This document shows, one piece after another, positions 25,380 to 37,800 of a DNA stretch of 64,000 nt (position 1 is its first letter; every line of letters starts with the position of its first letter). This DNA comes from Oasisia sp. SBJ-2009 (taxonomy: Eukaryota; Annelida; Polychaeta; Sabellida; Siboglinidae): assembly GCA_964017155.1 (NCBI GenBank), contig OZ024861.1, positions 31,795,377-31,859,376 on the forward strand, in the 5' to 3' direction. The notes under the pieces were generated by a model. It did not search any database, was not told the DNA's origin, and was given only the letters and a program-made list of their open reading frames with translations. The translations under genes were made by a program, and so were the position numbers.

Positions 25380-25620
25380 TCAGGGGTTGAAATGGTGGTA
25401 GTCTGAGGACTACCAGAAATTCAGTTGGACTACCAAAAATGATGACAGCAGTAGTCTGATGGACTACCAAAAATGTTTGGAATATTTCTCAAATTTTGTG
25501 TTTGTCATGTTATTTTGGTTAAATCCGGGCACTTCCCGACTACCAGATATGTCTGAGGACTACCAGATTTCCCAAATAGGTAGTCCTGCTGACTACCAGA
25601 AAGTGTTGAGTTATTTCTAC
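25380..25620. repeat. GGACTACCA repeats
   Basis: GGACTACCA(A/G) and its complement TGGTAGTC recur at least six times over 240 bp (for example GGTAGTCTGAGGACTACC, a near-palindrome). A similar GACGGACTACCAGC lies at about 38387. Decayed repeat of unknown type. Confidence 0.5.
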
Positions 25621-26272
25621 CTGTGTTGTTAGTATGTTGTCCTTGTTACCTTGTGTGGTTATTTGTAAAATTATGTTGTTGGAAATCTTTTGTGTGTGGC
25701 TAGCCTAAGATACTAGTATGTCTTAAAGGTAGCTTGTTTGGAATCTTGAACCTTTCCCTAGATGTGTTTCTGTGATAGGCTGGCATTCTGAGCCATAAAA
25801 TAGAACAGAGTACATCTGTGTTATAATCTCAACTTTGGTCCTGTTTCCATTGGTGTGCCATATTGGCATATTATGCAACTCAGGTAGTCAAAGGGTGTGG
25901 TTTACAGTTCTCATAGACTGAGAGAAACTGTGAAATGAGAACCCTAACTTGTCTCCCTTTGTTACACTATTGACACTAACCTGTCAGTTTCTTTTGGTCT
26001 CTTTGTTTGGTCTCATGATGCTACTTCTCAGTCTCTTCAACTCTTCTGGTGTCTCTTCTGTCATGTCCTTGTCATTTTTTATCCTTTCCTTTGCAGTAAT
26101 CCATAATTGGCGTAGATCTGGTTTGGCACAGGTTGTCGTCATCATAAGCAAAATGAAATCCATGACGTCTGTGAAGTTGTTTGCTTTCCAACTGTGTTGA
26201 TGATTACAGTAATGTAACTAAATGACACTGCTCAAGCAGCAAGATCAAATATTCCTGCATACAGTCATTGCT
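25621..26272. other. no gene seen
   Basis: Single-copy sequence ending at a TTAA target site. Confidence 0.45.
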
Positions 26273-26555
26273 TTAAAGGTGAAATGAACATGCTAGATTA
26301 AAGGCTGTGGTTAATAGAATATATATATAACATAATTTAACCGTGTAGTATGAATACTTGAAAACAAATATATTTTATAAAATCATGCAAATAAGAATAC
26401 TTCCTCACACACCGCCTATGAAATTTTGCCTTCGGGTGTTTCCGTGAGTGTGACGTCATATGTACCATAGACGCTAGCAGCAGGTTGAGGATTTCAATGG
26501 TATGCTTGGTGTATGGTGTCTTGCGGTGTTCTTCTTCATCGAATAAAACATAGTA

Positions 26556-26984
26556 TTCTGCGTGGCTTTTGGATGCAGCAATGGGGATAATTCCGGAAAG
26601 AGCTTCTTTAGTTTTCGATAGAGAAAGAGCCAAGGCGACGAAGGCAGTGGATCAAACAAGTCGGTCGAGTCAACTGGACACCGACTCGGTGTCGGTGTTC
26701 TCGCTTATGGCTTATGCCAAGATTATTTTGACAGTTCGTGTTTCGTCACAGATCCAGCTGTTTACCAGTCTGTGTGTTTGAAGCCAGGTCGACAACGTTT
26801 GAAGAAATCAACACTAACATGCCCAATAATCCCAACAATTTTTAAGCGAATCCGGGAGATAGAAACGAAGGAAAGGCGAAGCTTGCCTTTCCAGAAACGG
26901 CGGAACTTGGAGATAAGTCGTTCCGATTCTAACATAAAGGGTGGCAAGAATATGTATCAAATATTGGCAAATATAAGGTTATAA
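26556..26984 (+). pseudogene. THAP-domain transposase relic
   Basis: The frame opens FCVAFGCSNGDNSGKSFFSF, a THAP domain start (C-x4-C). It reaches TAG at 26616-26618 and continues in another frame with RRRQWIKQVGRVNWTPT, the THAP core, then returns to the first frame with CQDYFDSSCFVTDPAVYQSV and LKPGRQRLKK ... CPIIPTIF. At least two frameshifts and one stop break it. The usual C-x2-H-F pair reads CQDYF, so the zinc-binding His is lost. A basic segment (TKERRSLPFQKRRNLE) follows, and the frame ends at about 26984. Confidence 0.75.
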
Positions 26985-27593
26985 TTGCACAATTGAGGTT
27001 GGTCCAAATTCTGCGTAAGTGCCCTATTTACGAATGGTTGCTATAATGTCCAACTGAAAAATCAGTTTATTATTACATTTTTAGGGAGCGCATGTTTGTC
27101 AATGATTAGCCTCAGGTCAAGGACCATTTCATGTTCATGTCGTCGTTCGATTCAACCATCATTGAAGAGTTTATTGTAACATTAATATTTCATATCTACA
27201 AACGCATTATATATTATTAGGGCTTGATAATCAAATTGAATATTTCTATTTATTATTAAGTTCACTTGTATACTGGTATTCCACGACATCCAGGCATAAC
27301 CAGTCCAAACACATTTGCTTACAGACATCGTCCAAATTGCATTGACACTTTTAGTGATCGACACATTTCATCTAAACTCCAAGCCTAAAAGTGTTTTCTG
27401 CGTCGTTACTTTTGCCTGGCTAGACGTGAAACTCAACAGTAATAGAATAATCAACCACAGGATTATTATTACTGAATGGAAGAAATAAAGTCTGAAGTTT
27501 ATGCATTACAATAGCGAAATTCCGTGGCAATACGATACCGTTGGTATTAATAAAACTACTATTACTTTTCTGTCTTTGAAAATGTAATATTCC
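26985..27593. other. transposon interior, nothing recognised
   Basis: AT-rich sequence between the THAP relic and the LINE tail. It presumably belongs to the host transposon, but no transposase core could be read. Confidence 0.4.
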
Positions 27594-29850
27594 TATCATC
27601 ATCATCATCATCATGCTGTCGGTCGCGAAGCGACAAAGACTGCTTCCATCACTTGACTCTTGCTCTCCATTTGTCTCTCTGCTGTGAGAGTGATGTCCAG
27701 GAGTCAATCTTTATGTCTCTCAGCTTCAGGTTTCTCTTGATGGTATCTTTGAACCGAAGACGAGGGCGCCCTCTCTTTCTGTGACCAGAAGACAGTTGGG
27801 AGTAGAGAACCTGCTTCGGTAGCCTGTCTGATGACATCCTCATGAGGTGTCCAGTCCACCGAAGATTCTTTCTGATCAGAAGATCTTCCATAGATGGCAG
27901 CCCTGTCCGTTCGAGTATTTCCTTGTTTGTCACTTTGTCCATCCAGGTTATCCTCATGATCGAACGCAGATGTCGCATCATGAAGGCATGCAACTTTTTC
28001 ACCTGTCGTCTGTACACTGTCCAGGCCTCGGCTCCGTATAGGAGGGTGGACAGCACAATTGCACGGTATATCTTGCCTTTAACCCGCATGGACACATGGT
28101 GGTTGTTCCAGAGTCTCTGGCGTAGTCGACCGAAAGATGCACTAGCCTTGGCCATCCTCCTCTGTATTTCATCGTCAATGCATCCATCACTTGATATAGT
28201 GCTTCCGAGGTAGGTGAATTCCATAACAGAGTTCAGCTTGTTTCCATCAACCATGATATCCTCCTCTCGGGTTCTTGTAGAGTTGGGTTGGTACAGCACC
28301 TCGGTCTTCTTGATGTTAATCTTCAGGCCGAACTTCTTTGACGCATTGGAAAAAGCATCCACTATTTTCTGCATCTCTTCAGCAGAGTGTGCAACCAGTG
28401 CACTGTCATCTGCGAATAGCAGCTCCCTCATCAGTATCCGTGTAGTCTTGGTCTTCGCTCTGAAGTGTGCGACGTTGAATAGGTCAGCGCTCTGTCTGGA
28501 CTGTATGTAGATGCCATCCCCCATGTCTCGGAAAGCATTGTCGAGCATTGCTGATAGGAAGATGGAAAAGAGCGTGTGCGCCAGTACACAGCCTTGCTTG
28601 ACCCCATTTGTGACCCTGAACGATTCCGAGACTTCCCCTCCAACATTAACAGTCGCCATCATTCCGGTATGTAGTGCCTCGATCATTGTTGTGAACTTCT
28701 CTGGGCAGCCATACTTCTTCAGTAGCTGCCATAGTCCGGTCCTCCCAACTGTATCGAACGCCTTACTGAAGTCGACAAATACCATGTACAGTGGTCGGTC
28801 CTGCTCAATGCACTTTTCTTGTAGTTGTCGGAAACAAAATATCATATCCACGGTGCTCCGGTTACCTCTGAAGCCACATTGTGTTTACGGAACTACCTCT
28901 GGTGTTAGGTGGGTAGATAGACTGTTGAGGAGGATCCTGGCGAAGATCTTGCCTGCTATAGAAAGAAGAGAGATTCCTCTATAGTTCCCACAGTCTGTTC
29001 GATCACCTTTCTTGTAGATGGTTATAATGCTTGCATCCTTCCATGCTTGTGGTATACAGAACTCATCTCCCAGGCATTGGTGATTAGGTGGTGCAGTCGG
29101 CTGAACAGATTGTCTCCTCCATGCTTCCATACTTCTGCAGGAATTCCATCTCCTCCAGGTGCTTTGCCATCTTTCAGGCTGGCGATTGCTCTAGCCATCT
29201 CATCCATAGTTGGAATCTCATCAAGGCTTGTCTTGGTAATGCGCTGCGGGATGTTGTCCAGAGCTTCGTGATCTATGTCGCCAGGGACGTTGAGTAGCTT
29301 CTGGAAGTGTTCACTCCATCTTGCCACAACTCTCTTGCTGTCAGAGAAGGTTTCCATTCCGTCTGTTGATTTTAGTTGAACAGGTCCCTTCTTTTTGGGT
29401 CCCCACACTTCCTTCAGTCCATTGTAGAAGCCCTTCATGTTGTTACTGTCGGCAGCTCTCTGCAGCTCCACTGCTTTCCTTTCCCACCAGTCCGACTTCA
29501 GTGCACGGGTGTGTTTTTGTAGCAGTCTGCAGGCATCTTTGTATGCTGCAGTGGTGGATCTAGTGCTCCTGGTTTGCAACACTCTCTGGTGGGCTTGATC
29601 TCTTCTGCTCATAAGAGTCTGTAGCTCCTGGTCGTTGGGGTCGAACCAGTCCTGGTGTTTTCTGTCTGGCTTGCCAAGATATGTCTTGGCTGTGTTGTAC
29701 ACAACCTGCTGCAGAGCTGCCCATTCCTCGTCTGGTGTTGAGTTTTCCTTCTCCTCCCATTGGGCGAGAGCACTGTCCATCTCCTGCTCAAAACTCTCCC
29801 TATGGCTGATGGTACTTAGTTTTGCAGTGTTGAGCTTGGTCACACCAATT
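27594..29850 (-). pseudogene. 5'-truncated LINE, copy A (RTE-like reverse transcriptase)
   Basis: On the minus strand this encodes a linker (QWEEKENSTPDEEWAAL, DSWWERKAVELQ-type region), a reverse transcriptase ([27 protein letters not shown] with motif [10 protein letters not shown] motif [10 protein letters not shown] motif C) and a C-terminal domain ([20 protein letters not shown] ... [10 protein letters not shown] ... [12 protein letters not shown]). It ends in an (ATG)n tail at 27595-27615. The endonuclease is absent. Against copy B it has a 2-bp insertion near 29055 (frameshift) and a stop at 28885-28887 where copy B has Glu. Protein identity between the copies is about 96%, so both are recent. 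It splits the TTAA transposon. The RTE label is tentative. Confidence 0.9.
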
Positions 29851-30381
29851 AATACAGTCATAAATGCGCATACAATATACCACCAACCATCCTGGTGTTT
29901 CATCGACACTATCAACTTCGATGTTTTGTTGTTTGGAATGTTTGGGTCTACGTGCAGTAGTCCACCGACGGCAGCGGCCCCTGATAACTCACCCTCTCCG
30001 TTTCTCTTGTGCTCAATGTCGCTTTCCTGCTTGTTTTTGGTGACTACTGAAGCCAGTGGTTCACCACTGTATGCTTTCACCGACCAACAAGTTCGTACAG
30101 TAGCCGCATAACTGTCCAAATCTGACTCGCCTGATTCTAACTTCATGTGGCGAAATTTTCTATGGTACATATTACGTCATCAGTACTTTCCAAGCGGCAG
30201 CCACTGATGCTATTCACTTCGGTATTTCACTCGGAAATCGATCAGATGGACTGATTTTTAGACTTTAAACTGCGTGTATATATAAACTACAAAAGTTGTC
30301 AGGGGTTAAACCTGTATAAATAGCATCACATTAGTATGTTATTTACTTGGTTTAATTATAATTTTTATGTTCATTTCACCT
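29851..30381 (-). other. right part of the TTAA transposon with an inward open frame
   Basis: An ATG at 30168-30170 opens about 107 minus-strand codons that run into the LINE. It starts MYHRKFRHMKLESGESDLD and contains KRNGEGELSGAAAVGG and MKHQDGWWYIVCAF. This may be the start of a second, convergent transposon ORF cut by the LINE. No domain is recognised. The LINE frame continues it only by chance. Confidence 0.35.
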
Positions 30382-30774
30382 TTAAAAATACTTTATATGT
30401 TTTAGTCATAAAGAAAACTGTATGATAGAATGTCTGAATGCTTCACGTTTGTGGCATTGTCATGGCTTGGAAGACAAAATGGCAACTTGTCACAGATTTA
30501 GATTTAAATAGTGTCAGTGTGGGTGGGTGTAGGAAGCAATCAGGGGCATATTGATCCACTCTTTGCCTGTCAACAAAGTTCCGAGGTTGTCCGTTAATAT
30601 TTAAGTATTGCCAGCCGAGGAGGTGAATACAAACAGATGTATTAACGTTGTCCCTATTGCCCTGTCAACCAATGAAACACTCTGTTACTGATGGCATGGA
30701 TGAGCCAATCGTGACCCATGTAGTAAATGATGCTGGACAGGTGTCTACATCTTTTATATATACAGTGTATATAT

Positions 30775-30846
<72 letters not shown>

Positions 30847-33216
30847 TTGTGATTGCAAATTTTCATATGTGCCAGGCACGTTCAACTTATGACTGGCGAC
30901 TTCTTGTGTGTATTAATATGTTAAGTTTTATGAAAAACTAAAATGATGTTCAACCACTTTGAGTGGTTGTTATAGTATTTGCCTTAGCATACACAATAAA
31001 AACCTAGTAAACTGTGCAGCCAGTGTAGCTATGGACAATCTGAACAAGCCTTCAGTTGCACTTGTCTGATCTGCCACTTAGCCATGAGGACAACGGGATA
31101 AGCTGGATTTCTGATTGTCTCGTGGAGCCACCTGCTGGATCATTTGTGTTGTATGTCAGTTTATACCTTGGTCTGTTTACTACACTGGTTGACTTGACAT
31201 TTTACTTTGACAGTTTTCAAGTTGGTGCCATTTGAAAATCTTCCTGAAAATTGACAGGTTCTGTGGGGGTTTCTGTTGCAGTGTATTCAGGAAGGTTGTA
31301 TTTGCTGTAAGGCAAACAAATAGATAGTAGTATAAAATGGTTATGGATATATACGACTAATATAATTCCTACATGTGTAAATTTTGTTGTGTGACAACAA
31401 GGGTAAAAGCATTTGTCAGTCACACTTTTTCGGTGGACACGTGAATGTTAACTCATATACATACAAACCAGTTGAGATGTGTTTCATAACCTGAAATTAC
31501 AAAATAAACTAGAAACTCATGCAACACCAATTTTCAACAAGTCATAAATTACGATATCAGTGATACATTTGTGATGATTTTTTGGCTCCTTAATTTTTAG
31601 TACCTAATTACCCATCCACCATCCAGTGATATTTCTTGCGATCCACAATGGATTTTACCAGTCCAAATGATGGGTGGACAGGGCTATGTACAAAGGTGTG
31701 GTGACAACTAAATGACTTACACAGTGTAATGGTCACTCATCAGCCGCCACAGTAAGCATACGTGTTTTCTCCGTACAATTGATCACATTAGAAGGTCAAT
31801 GCAATAACAAATATCAATTTAGAGCTGCAATTATGACTCATATATTAAATTGCTCTGTGTGGGTCTGAAGAATGATCTATATCTGAGTGACCACACATCC
31901 CATCTATTTACCTGAGTGGTGATTTGTACGTATTTATTTACTAATGCGCATTGTGTATGGTTAGCTGGTGGGGCTGTTTTTATCAAAGACGCTGTGCCAA
32001 AGGAACCTGTAAAATAATAAGTGTCGGTGACTCTTGTGTAAGTCAGTTTATCAAGGCATGAATCTTGCGCAGTGGAGGTACATATCTCATATTAGTTGGA
32101 ATTGTATAACTACTATAATGCTCAGCCAGATGAAATCTCTCTGAGTTTCTTGTTAGCTATACAGAAGTGCCTGTTTGATGAAGAATGCACTACCCCATTA
32201 AACACCACTAGTGCCGTATACCAACCTAGACATTGTGATATCATGTGAATATAGTCATTACAACAACCGCCATTATGGGTTTCTTTATCGTTGCAAGGAA
32301 ATCAAATGTAGTTGTAGAAGTCATGAGTTATGAGTGATATATAAATTACATATGAAACATTTGAATTGTTGCAGTAGTAGTATGCTTAATGCAAACCATG
32401 GTTACTGCAAGACTGGCCTACAACATTGTACTGGAGAATACCCATAGCAGACATATATAATAATAATAATTTAGTCCTACATGGTAGGATATTGTGAAAG
32501 AACTGTGTTGTGATAACTAAAAAACGAAATTTTTCATAAATAACTCATTATCATTTTTTTATTTAACTAGTACATAAAATATTTATGGGTGATTCAGCAT
32601 GGCATAATATGTAATATTATTAAAGGCAGATTTATATTTTCATCAATTTTACTAAACTAATAATTGTGCTGCTACTGATTGTGTTATGTTTTATTGATAC
32701 ATTTATCATAAACAAGTACAAACATTGCTGTTTAAACAACAGTACATGGAACTTCCCTAATTTAAGAACACTGTAATGTTGTTTTAATGGAGTGCTGTTT
32801 TCTTTAAATAACAAGTGCATAACAAGCAAACAAATGTATCTTAGAAATACTTCAATCTCCGATCAATCCCAATGCATCTTTGACAAACAAAGCCAAGGAG
32901 AATATGATTACGTCAGTTCTTACAAAATGAAAGGATTGTGATCAGTAGCAATTAGGTTCTTAGCAACTCAACACTGATTGCTTCTCACAAGCCACAGGGT
33001 CAGGCAAGAATTAACTCGCCAGTTGACAGCAAACAATGACATAATTTGATGCATTGTTCAGCCGCCTCAGTCTGTCCAGACTTGTTGGTCAATGACAAGG
33101 AAGTGTTCACCTGTCCTCATGTGTTCAGTCGCTGTGCATTGGTCAGTGCGTGTGGGTGTTTGTGTGAGTTGAGCGGTGTTTGTCTCGCGTGAGTCCAGCC
33201 TGAGTCCAGCCTGAGT
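30382..33216. other. intergenic / upstream region of the Tubby gene
   Basis: AT-rich DNA with a TA microsatellite at 30776-30841 and a CTCF-like motif on the minus strand at 31123-31139 (CCAGCAGGTGGCTCC, one mismatch in the core). The last 200 bp are less AT-rich and must hold the 5' UTR and perhaps the promoter of the exon at 33217. No TATA box is convincing. Confidence 0.5.
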
Positions 33217-33251
33217 ATGTTGCAGCACCAGGACCGATTCTCACGGTACAG
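33217..33251 (+). CDS. TUB: Tubby exon 1 (start codon)
   Basis: ATG at 33217 encodes [11 protein letters not shown] plus AG of a split Ser, before donor GTATGG. An in-frame TGA at 33190-33192 with no intervening ATG fixes the start. Joined to 41997 it gives RYSVGDDE, close to PYSVLDDE at the same position in human TUB, which supports the exon choice. Confidence 0.75.
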
Positions 33252-34752
33252 GTATGGATGGATTGGAGTTGGTTTGAGACAGAAGTGATTATGGAGAGTC
33301 ATAAAACCTATGTCGGGCCTCATAATAGCCACGCTAGAAGGTAACCTGTCTTTATTCGTTCTGAATCAGGTGCCGAATTATACATTGATAATGATATGTC
33401 TTAGTAATTTAATTGTTTCTTATTTTGTTTATTTCACAGAAAATAAATTCACCTCAAGGGCCAGTGCCAACTTCAAATCTGTGTTGTATCCGTAGTGGTA
33501 AATGCCAATATCTTCAAATCAATGTGTTGTATCCATAGTGATAGATGCAAAAAAACATGAAAGTATAATAGCAACTAAAGTTTGGTGGTAATGTGTGAAT
33601 GCCTGGCATTGTATTGGCGTATTTATGATCAGAGGATAATCGTAGTTATACATTTATGTGTAGTGTATGATTCAGGTTATGAGTTCTTCTTTCATGGATT
33701 TCTGACCGTTTTAGTAGCTGTAAACATAGTAGCGATTAAGTGTGGCCTAGTGTTTTTTTTTTACGGTAAATATCTATTACAATTTAACTACACATATTAT
33801 TGTGACAGTTGTGGCAATGTCAGTTGACACATTTGTTTGCTGAAACAATTTCAATTGTGCTGTGATTGTAATCTTAAGACAAGTGTTATGTATACCGTAG
33901 GGATAAATGCCTGACAAAGACAGCTTATCTAGATGATATTATGTTGATTAATGTGCTCCGTAGACAGGTGTATGAACTGTCTGAACAAACAACCTGGTCT
34001 GTTTTGCAAGCAAACAAAATACATACCACGTAGCCAATAGATTGGTGTCGACCTATCAATATTTACTGGTTGTTAAGTGAGTGGTTGGTACAGTCGTGTC
34101 ACCTGGTGTTATTTTAAGAAAACAGGAACACAGGATTCATGTATTGTCTAACCTGGCTAACATGGCTGTGGTGTGAAAAGAAATTCACCAAAACCCGGCT
34201 TTTAATGGCGAAACACCAGTGCTCAGTATAATCCTGTCGTTAACCCGTCCAAGCCAGTTGGTGCTTGTGTAAACTATTGATCAGCATATTGCTGCGGAAT
34301 TCGTACATGATTGTATTAATGCGATGTAATTATTATAGCTAGACCAGTCTAATGGTATTTAGCACTTCGATGTGGTTGGAGTTTTTCTGATAATGTTTTA
34401 ATGACATAATGTGAATTCTACGAGAGGATATCTGTCTACAGGTATGGATTGTTACATATTCGTCAACAGCAGGTACGATGCAGAGACATGTTGACTAATC
34501 ATTGAGTAATCTATATTTATTACTGCGCTGGTTGTACTCTGACACAGGTAGCAGAGGATTGGTACTTCCTGTTTACGTGTAACTCATGACACACACATGC
34601 CATGACTTGTTTCTGCCGTTTGTCTGCATAATAAAACTAGTGGAATTGAGAGTTGCAAGGCATCGCTGGCCAATGTTGGTAAAGAGTAACATAAGACTTG
34701 CATTGTTGTTGCATTGCTTCAGTCTAATATATTTGTGTGGCAGGCATTATAA

Positions 34753-34811
<59 letters not shown>

Positions 34812-37800
34812 CCTTAGCTTCTTTGCAGTTCCGTCTGTTTGTTGATGACTAATACTGAAGGACATGGCAGTGGCTATGCATAATTCTTTGTTTTTTTTGC
34901 ACCACTGAGCTTGGATTTTCTAAAGATATTGGTGCAGCAAAGTCATTCCATTATTATATTACGTGGCTTCTCATATTAGTTACTTTCATTTTGGACCAGT
35001 GAACACTTTCGGTTTCATTATCATTATTCATCATCCATTTCCTGTTAATCTTTTTTATCTCATTAGTTATCATTCAGGCCGACTCACCTCTTCTTGTGGT
35101 AAATAAATGACCCTGTGAATACCTGAATGCACGGATTATTGGCGTGTTTCTAAATATAACAGTTTAATTTCCATCTTCTGCAGTGTGTTCTAAGGCCTGC
35201 ATGTTGTGATGAATGTGTGCTGATATTGCGTGACATTTTCCCGGTACACCGAATGAGTATTTCGTCACAGGGTCTGTACAAGAAATCACAGTGCTAATTA
35301 AACTTGCGTCATGTTGTTTCGGTCGACATAATTTTTCACCTCGCCATTGTGTGTAATTAATTAGCGGATTCTTATGTCTTATGTCGCATTGTTGACAGCC
35401 TGTGGCATCTTTTATTATCTCCGCGACGATGCCGCATCCACTTAATGGAGTTGCCATGCCAACTGGTAATAGGAGGAATTCTGTGACCGTCAATCCACCT
35501 GTTCCAATTCGACCTCACTAGGTCTTGTTCGTGGCTTCTTCCGACTCTGATTATTTCCGTTGTCGTACGTATCGACATGAGCAACGATTTCACGGTCCTC
35601 CCTCGATGACTGACATTGTTGGCTTCGCTGCACATGTATTCGTACAGTCGACTGTCGAGTCAGGCTCGACATCGTGAGATGACACAGAACAGGTAAAAGG
35701 CTTGGCCAGGTAGACACAGGTGCTATGCCGATATGGTATACCTGTTGGTGTTGAAAATGGCAAGGTATTGCATCTCCATCACCATTGTCTCATCTTCTGT
35801 AGTCGAGTGTAACAAAATATATAGTTGTTGTAATTCTTGATTTGTCATGAGTGCAGAGTCTGTGAGCCTTAGATGTTGATGCTACTGTGATGTTTACCTA
35901 TATTTGTCCACTTGCACCAAGACGTTAGAACTCCGATGCCTGTGATCTCCTCTGTACTCTTCAATCTTGTTCAGGCACAAATTGTTTGAGCTGTGTCGTG
36001 ATGTAGTTATTGCACTCGCCATTCTATATCAGTTTACGTATTCAATTCATGTGTCAGCCCAGGTCGTCTGGTGCTAGTACAGACATATTGACCAGCTTCG
36101 ACCAACCAACTTGACTTTGTCCTGGTCTTTGGGCCAATGAGGCACAATTGGTCATGCATTTAAACGACACAAAGATGACTATTTTGAGTTATTTATTTAC
36201 CGTCTGTATAAAAACACCTTTACACTCTCCAGAGGTGTGCCACTGTGACAACACGTTGTTGTTGTTTTTGTTGTTGTTGTCATTGGCAACAACAGAACAA
36301 CCTTAAGAACAAGAATACATAACGATGATAACTGAAAACCGGTGCACTTGGTTTGTTGTTGTGGGTGCCGGTGTAAACTAATATAACATTGCACATGTGC
36401 ACAGAAATCAGTTTCACTCCCTGTAGAATAGAAGTAGTGTTGTTATTAATGAGTTTTGTTTGCGCTGTGCACACATGGCTGCTCTGTGAGTCTGCCCACA
36501 CCTTGTCTCCATGGCATGCACCACCGGCCCTTCACGTGGCCTCGTCATTCCCTTGTCACTATTGATCTCATGCCCCGTTGATGGTTCATCTGTCTATCAT
36601 TTATTGATCACTATTGATCTGTGTTGCTTTTATTATGACTCGGTCAAATCAGTCGGCTTCGGCTGTGAATTGGCAAAAAGCAGCCATTGTATGGTCCAGT
36701 GTTATCATGACTACATTGTTCCCCACAGGTGTTGTTTTGTGTGAATAATTGTAGTATTATGTTAATGAAGCCCAGTGTCGTTGGTGTAGATGGAACACAA
36801 GTCTCCATTGGTGTGTCTGGTAGTTCGGATTGACTTACTGTAAGAATAAATGTAAGTTTGGTGAATTGTGCGATGTTTCTTTCTTAATAAAATATAATGT
36901 TGAGGCTTGCATGGTTCCATGTACGTGTCCTGGATATTGCATATAGTCTGTCCACCTCCCATTAGTGGACATTGTCCGGAATGCAAACCAGTACATGTAC
37001 AATTGATTTGGTGGAATGCCTGCTAATGATTGCAATGTCTGGAACATTCTTTGTAATGCAAGATACAGTCTCACGTCAATACACATTTCTTGTCCAGAGC
37101 ATAGTATTAATTATGCATGCAGTATTATGTAATATAAAAGTGTAATTTATCAGAAAAACTCAGGTTCAGGTTATATGATTGATGTATGTGATGTCTTATT
37201 AGTAGGTATGTCATGACACTATCAATTATGTAGCAACATTGGGGGAGTGTCAAAGAGATGACCATACAACTTTAGTAACCTCACGATTGACAGATTGACT
37301 CATATAATTATATATAATATTTGATTTACAAACACAAACGTTTATTTTTCTGAAAGGTGACCAAGTACTCATCAAGCATTTGTTTTGTTCCTTGTGTGAT
37401 CAGCCACGTGGAACCTACTTAGTCATGCATGAGTTGTTCTGCCATGATTCACTGGATTTTCCAGACTAGCACAGCTTAGACTGATCAGGTCTGAACATGA
37501 CCATATCAAGTAAGGACAGCTACGGTTGGCAGTAACTAGAGTGGAGGATTGTTTGACAAATCTGTAAATAGCATAATTATTTTGATAACATCTTATTGAT
37601 TTGATTCATGAACATTAATGGTGGCTGGCTGTATTAATTAAATAACAACTAATATTTACAAACCATAATTTATCAAATATAATTATTAGTTGTATTTTTT
37701 TACTAATTATAAAATGTAAATTAATTATAAAATAATTAATAAACATTTGAGCTTTGTTCCAACAGGCATGATGTGTTCCAACAGGTGTGTTGTCTTTCAC

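Larger units (their letters stand above)
26277..30381. mobile_element. TTAA-flanked THAP-type DNA transposon (Kolobok-like)
   Basis: The 15-bp termini AGGTGAAATGAACAT (26277) and ATGTTCATTTCACCT (ending 30381) are perfect inverted repeats. Each is flanked by TTAA (26273-26276, 30382-30385), a duplication typical of Kolobok and piggyBac elements. A decayed THAP zinc-finger domain near the left end, reading inward, favours Kolobok, since THAP domains occur in P- and Kolobok-type transposases. The catalytic part is not recognisable, and a LINE inserted later occupies 27594-29850. Confidence 0.7.

Noticed and set aside
28511..28984. 157-codon plus-strand frame and similar frames at 27842-28510 and 59694-60734
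   Set aside because: They are antisense shadows of the two LINE reverse transcriptase copies.
29635..30111. 158-codon plus-strand frame
   Set aside because: It is antisense to the LINE linker and the transposon end, with no protein-like motif of its own.
35164..35717. Overlapping minus-strand frames of 75-109 codons in intron 1
   Set aside because: No recognisable motif, and frames overlap each other without splice signals.
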